Source of the DNA: Treponema sp.
GTDB taxonomy: Bacteria > Spirochaetota > Spirochaetia > Treponematales > Breznakiellaceae
Direction of reading: 5' to 3'
Assembly: GCA_031278025.1 (NCBI GenBank)
Contig: JAITLF010000226.1
Location: forward strand, 1 to 24,897
Length of the DNA: 24,897 nucleotides
The notes below the pieces were generated by a model. It did not search any database and had not been told where the DNA came from. It saw nothing but the letters and a program-made list of their open reading frames with translations. Positions 23,604-24,897 of this stretch are shown one piece after another. Within the stretch, counting starts at the first letter, position 1. Each line of letters starts with the position of its first letter. A program made the translations under genes and the position numbers.

Positions 23604-24897
23604 ATGAACGAACTGTTAAAAAAAATTATCCATCAGATCACATCCCTTTGGGGGAAATGGTCTTTGGTGCAGAAGATCATCCTTCTGGGCATTGTGGCCG
23701 CCGCCATCGGCGGCGTAGTAGCTCTGGCGATGGTATCCTCCGCACCCACCATGGTACCGGTTATTGACGCTCCCATCAGGGACGAGGATGCCCGGGACCG
23801 GATAATTACCAGAATAAACGAAGAGGGAATCAAAACCTCGGTTTCCGCCACGGGAACCATCATGGTACCCGACGAAAAGACGGCCCGGCGGATCCGGTCC
23901 CTGCTTATCCGGGAAGACCTTATCCCTTCGGGGACCGATCCCTGGGCCATCTTTGACCGGGAGCGGTGGACCCTTACGGACTTTGAACGGAACGTTAACC
24001 TTCAACGGGCGATTAAACAGATGATAACGGACCATATTAAGGCCCTGGACGAGGTGGACGACGCCAATGTTACCGTTGTTATGCCCAAACGGGAACTTTT
24101 CGCCTCGGATCAAAACCCGGTTACCGCCAGTGTTATCCTCACCCCCAGGCCGGGCAGCGACATTACGGAAAACCGCAAAAAAATTGAAGGTATTCAGAAG
24201 CTCCTCAAATTTGCCCTGGAGGGGCTCAAGGACGAAAACATCGTCATCACCGATCAGAACGGCCTCCAGTTGAACGACTTCGCCGGCCTTGCGGAATGGG
24301 ACCGGCTTACCCGGATCGAGCGGGAACAGAAGATCATCCAGCTGCAGGAAGCCAAATACCGGGCCACGGTACTGAACTCCCTTCAGCAGACCTATACCTC
24401 CGACCGGGTCCGGGATCTCAATATCAAAATTGATATGGATATGTCCCAGAAGAACATCAATACCTCGGAATTCTTCCCCATCACCATACAGCCGGATAAT
24501 CCCAGTACCCCCTACGATGATTCGGAACGGGTAAGATCCATAACCCGTTCCCAGTCCACCTCGGATACCTCCTGGAAGGGTACGGGCTTTACTCCCGAGG
24601 GTCCCGCGGGGGTGGAAGGACAGACCGCTCCGGCCTACCGGGATATGTCCAATCTCTACGGAGAGGTTACCCAGCATACCCTGACCAATAACGAAGAAAT
24701 AAACAGCCGCCAGATTCAGGAGGAACGGAGCCCCGCGATAGACCGGGTTACGGTTTCGGTGAATATCGACGGCCAGTGGAAATGGAAGTACGACGAAAAG
24801 GGAAAGCCCGTGATAATGGCCAACGGGTCCATTGAACGGGAGTACACCCCCATTCCTCCGGAGGATCTGCGGGCGACCCAGGCGCTGATTCAGAACG
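23604..24897 (+). CDS. fliF: Flagellar MS-ring protein FliF (partial, runs off the end)
   Basis: The frame begins at ATG 23604 behind GGGGAGGGGA and is still open at the window edge after 431 codons. It opens MNELLKKIIHQITSLWGKW, followed by a membrane helix (about residues 26-46, ILLGIVAAAIGGVVALAMV). The ring-building motifs then follow: RIITRINEEGI, SLLIREDLIPSG, RWTLTDFERNVNLQRAI and EVDDANVTVVMPKRELF, and later YTSDRVRDLNIKIDMDM. The second membrane helix and FliG-binding tail lie outside. FliF forms the MS ring that seeds flagellar motor assembly; in spirochaetes the filaments are periplasmic. Confidence 0.96.
   Translation, partial: MNELLKKIIHQITSLWGKWSLVQKIILLGIVAAAIGGVVALAMVSSAPTMVPVIDAPIRDEDARDRIITRINEEGIKTSVSATGTIMVPDEKTARRIRSLLIREDLIPSGTDPWAIFDRERWTLTDFERNVNLQRAIKQMITDHIKALDEVDDANVTVVMPKRELFASDQNPVTASVILTPRPGSDITENRKKIEGIQKLLKFALEGLKDENIVITDQNGLQLNDFAGLAEWDRLTRIEREQKIIQLQEAKYRATVLNSLQQTYTSDRVRDLNIKIDMDMSQKNINTSEFFPITIQPDNPSTPYDDSERVRSITRSQSTSDTSWKGTGFTPEGPAGVEGQTAPAYRDMSNLYGEVTQHTLTNNEEINSRQIQEERSPAIDRVTVSVNIDGQWKWKYDEKGKPVIMANGSIEREYTPIPPEDLRATQALIQN

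Noticed and set aside
23616..24677. 353-aa minus-strand open frame
   Set aside because: It is antisense to fliF, has no recognised motif and arises from the GC-rich codon use of the + strand gene.

Overview
The window most likely comes from a spirochaete of the Treponema group (inference). The order mraZ-rsmH-ftsL-murF-mraY-ftsW-ftsQ-ftsA-ftsZ, followed by xer, a TPR gene, dprA, topA, xerC, hslVU and flgB-flgC-fliE-fliF, resembles the treponemal cell-division/flagellar block. The tail dprA-topA-xerC(codV)-hslV(clpQ)-hslU(clpY)-flgBC-fliEF is also the well-known Bacillus subtilis order, without trmFO and codY. Core genes are fairly GC-rich and almost all lie on the + strand with overlapping or near-touching ends, so they probably form one or a few long transcripts.

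Positions 1-4600 are accessory DNA. The first 350 bp are AT-rich and begin with nested palindromes built on a GGACAGAC motif. A compact, hairpin-rich stretch (351-550) follows. Next comes a degenerate integrative element on the minus strand: a tyrosine integrase, an unknown 208-aa protein, an excisionase-like helix-turn-helix protein, a LuxR-type regulator and a small basic ORF, the last three coupled by ATGA/GTGA overlaps. Two copies of a 116-bp MITE-like element, in opposite orientation, lie at 571-686 and 3477-3592. Each is flanked by GTTG. One splits the integrase gene; removing it plus one GTTG restores a 410-codon reading frame exactly. The other truncates the small basic ORF.

Positions 4612-23100 are the core block. 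A terminator and a strong sigma70-type promoter (TTGACG-N17-GATAAT) precede mraZ, with MraZ-box-like repeats at 10-bp spacing over the start. Between mraY and ftsW, where murD stands in many bacteria, lies the most unusual feature: 15 contiguous 21-bp units (9179-9493), each an imperfect dyad like an operator site, inside an open frame that runs into the ftsW start. ftsA seems to use a CTG start behind a perfect Shine-Dalgarno, and ftsZ has a T7G7 tract just before its ATG. HslV carries a 23-residue pro-region, and HslU has an enlarged intermediate domain.

Positions 22020-24897 hold a structured, non-coding 207-bp gap and the start of a flagellar basal-body operon (flgB, flgC, fliE, and fliF, which runs off the end of the window). 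In working terms, the block couples peptidoglycan precursor synthesis and septum assembly with chromosome-dimer resolution, DNA topology, DNA uptake/processing, a stress protease and the start of motor assembly.
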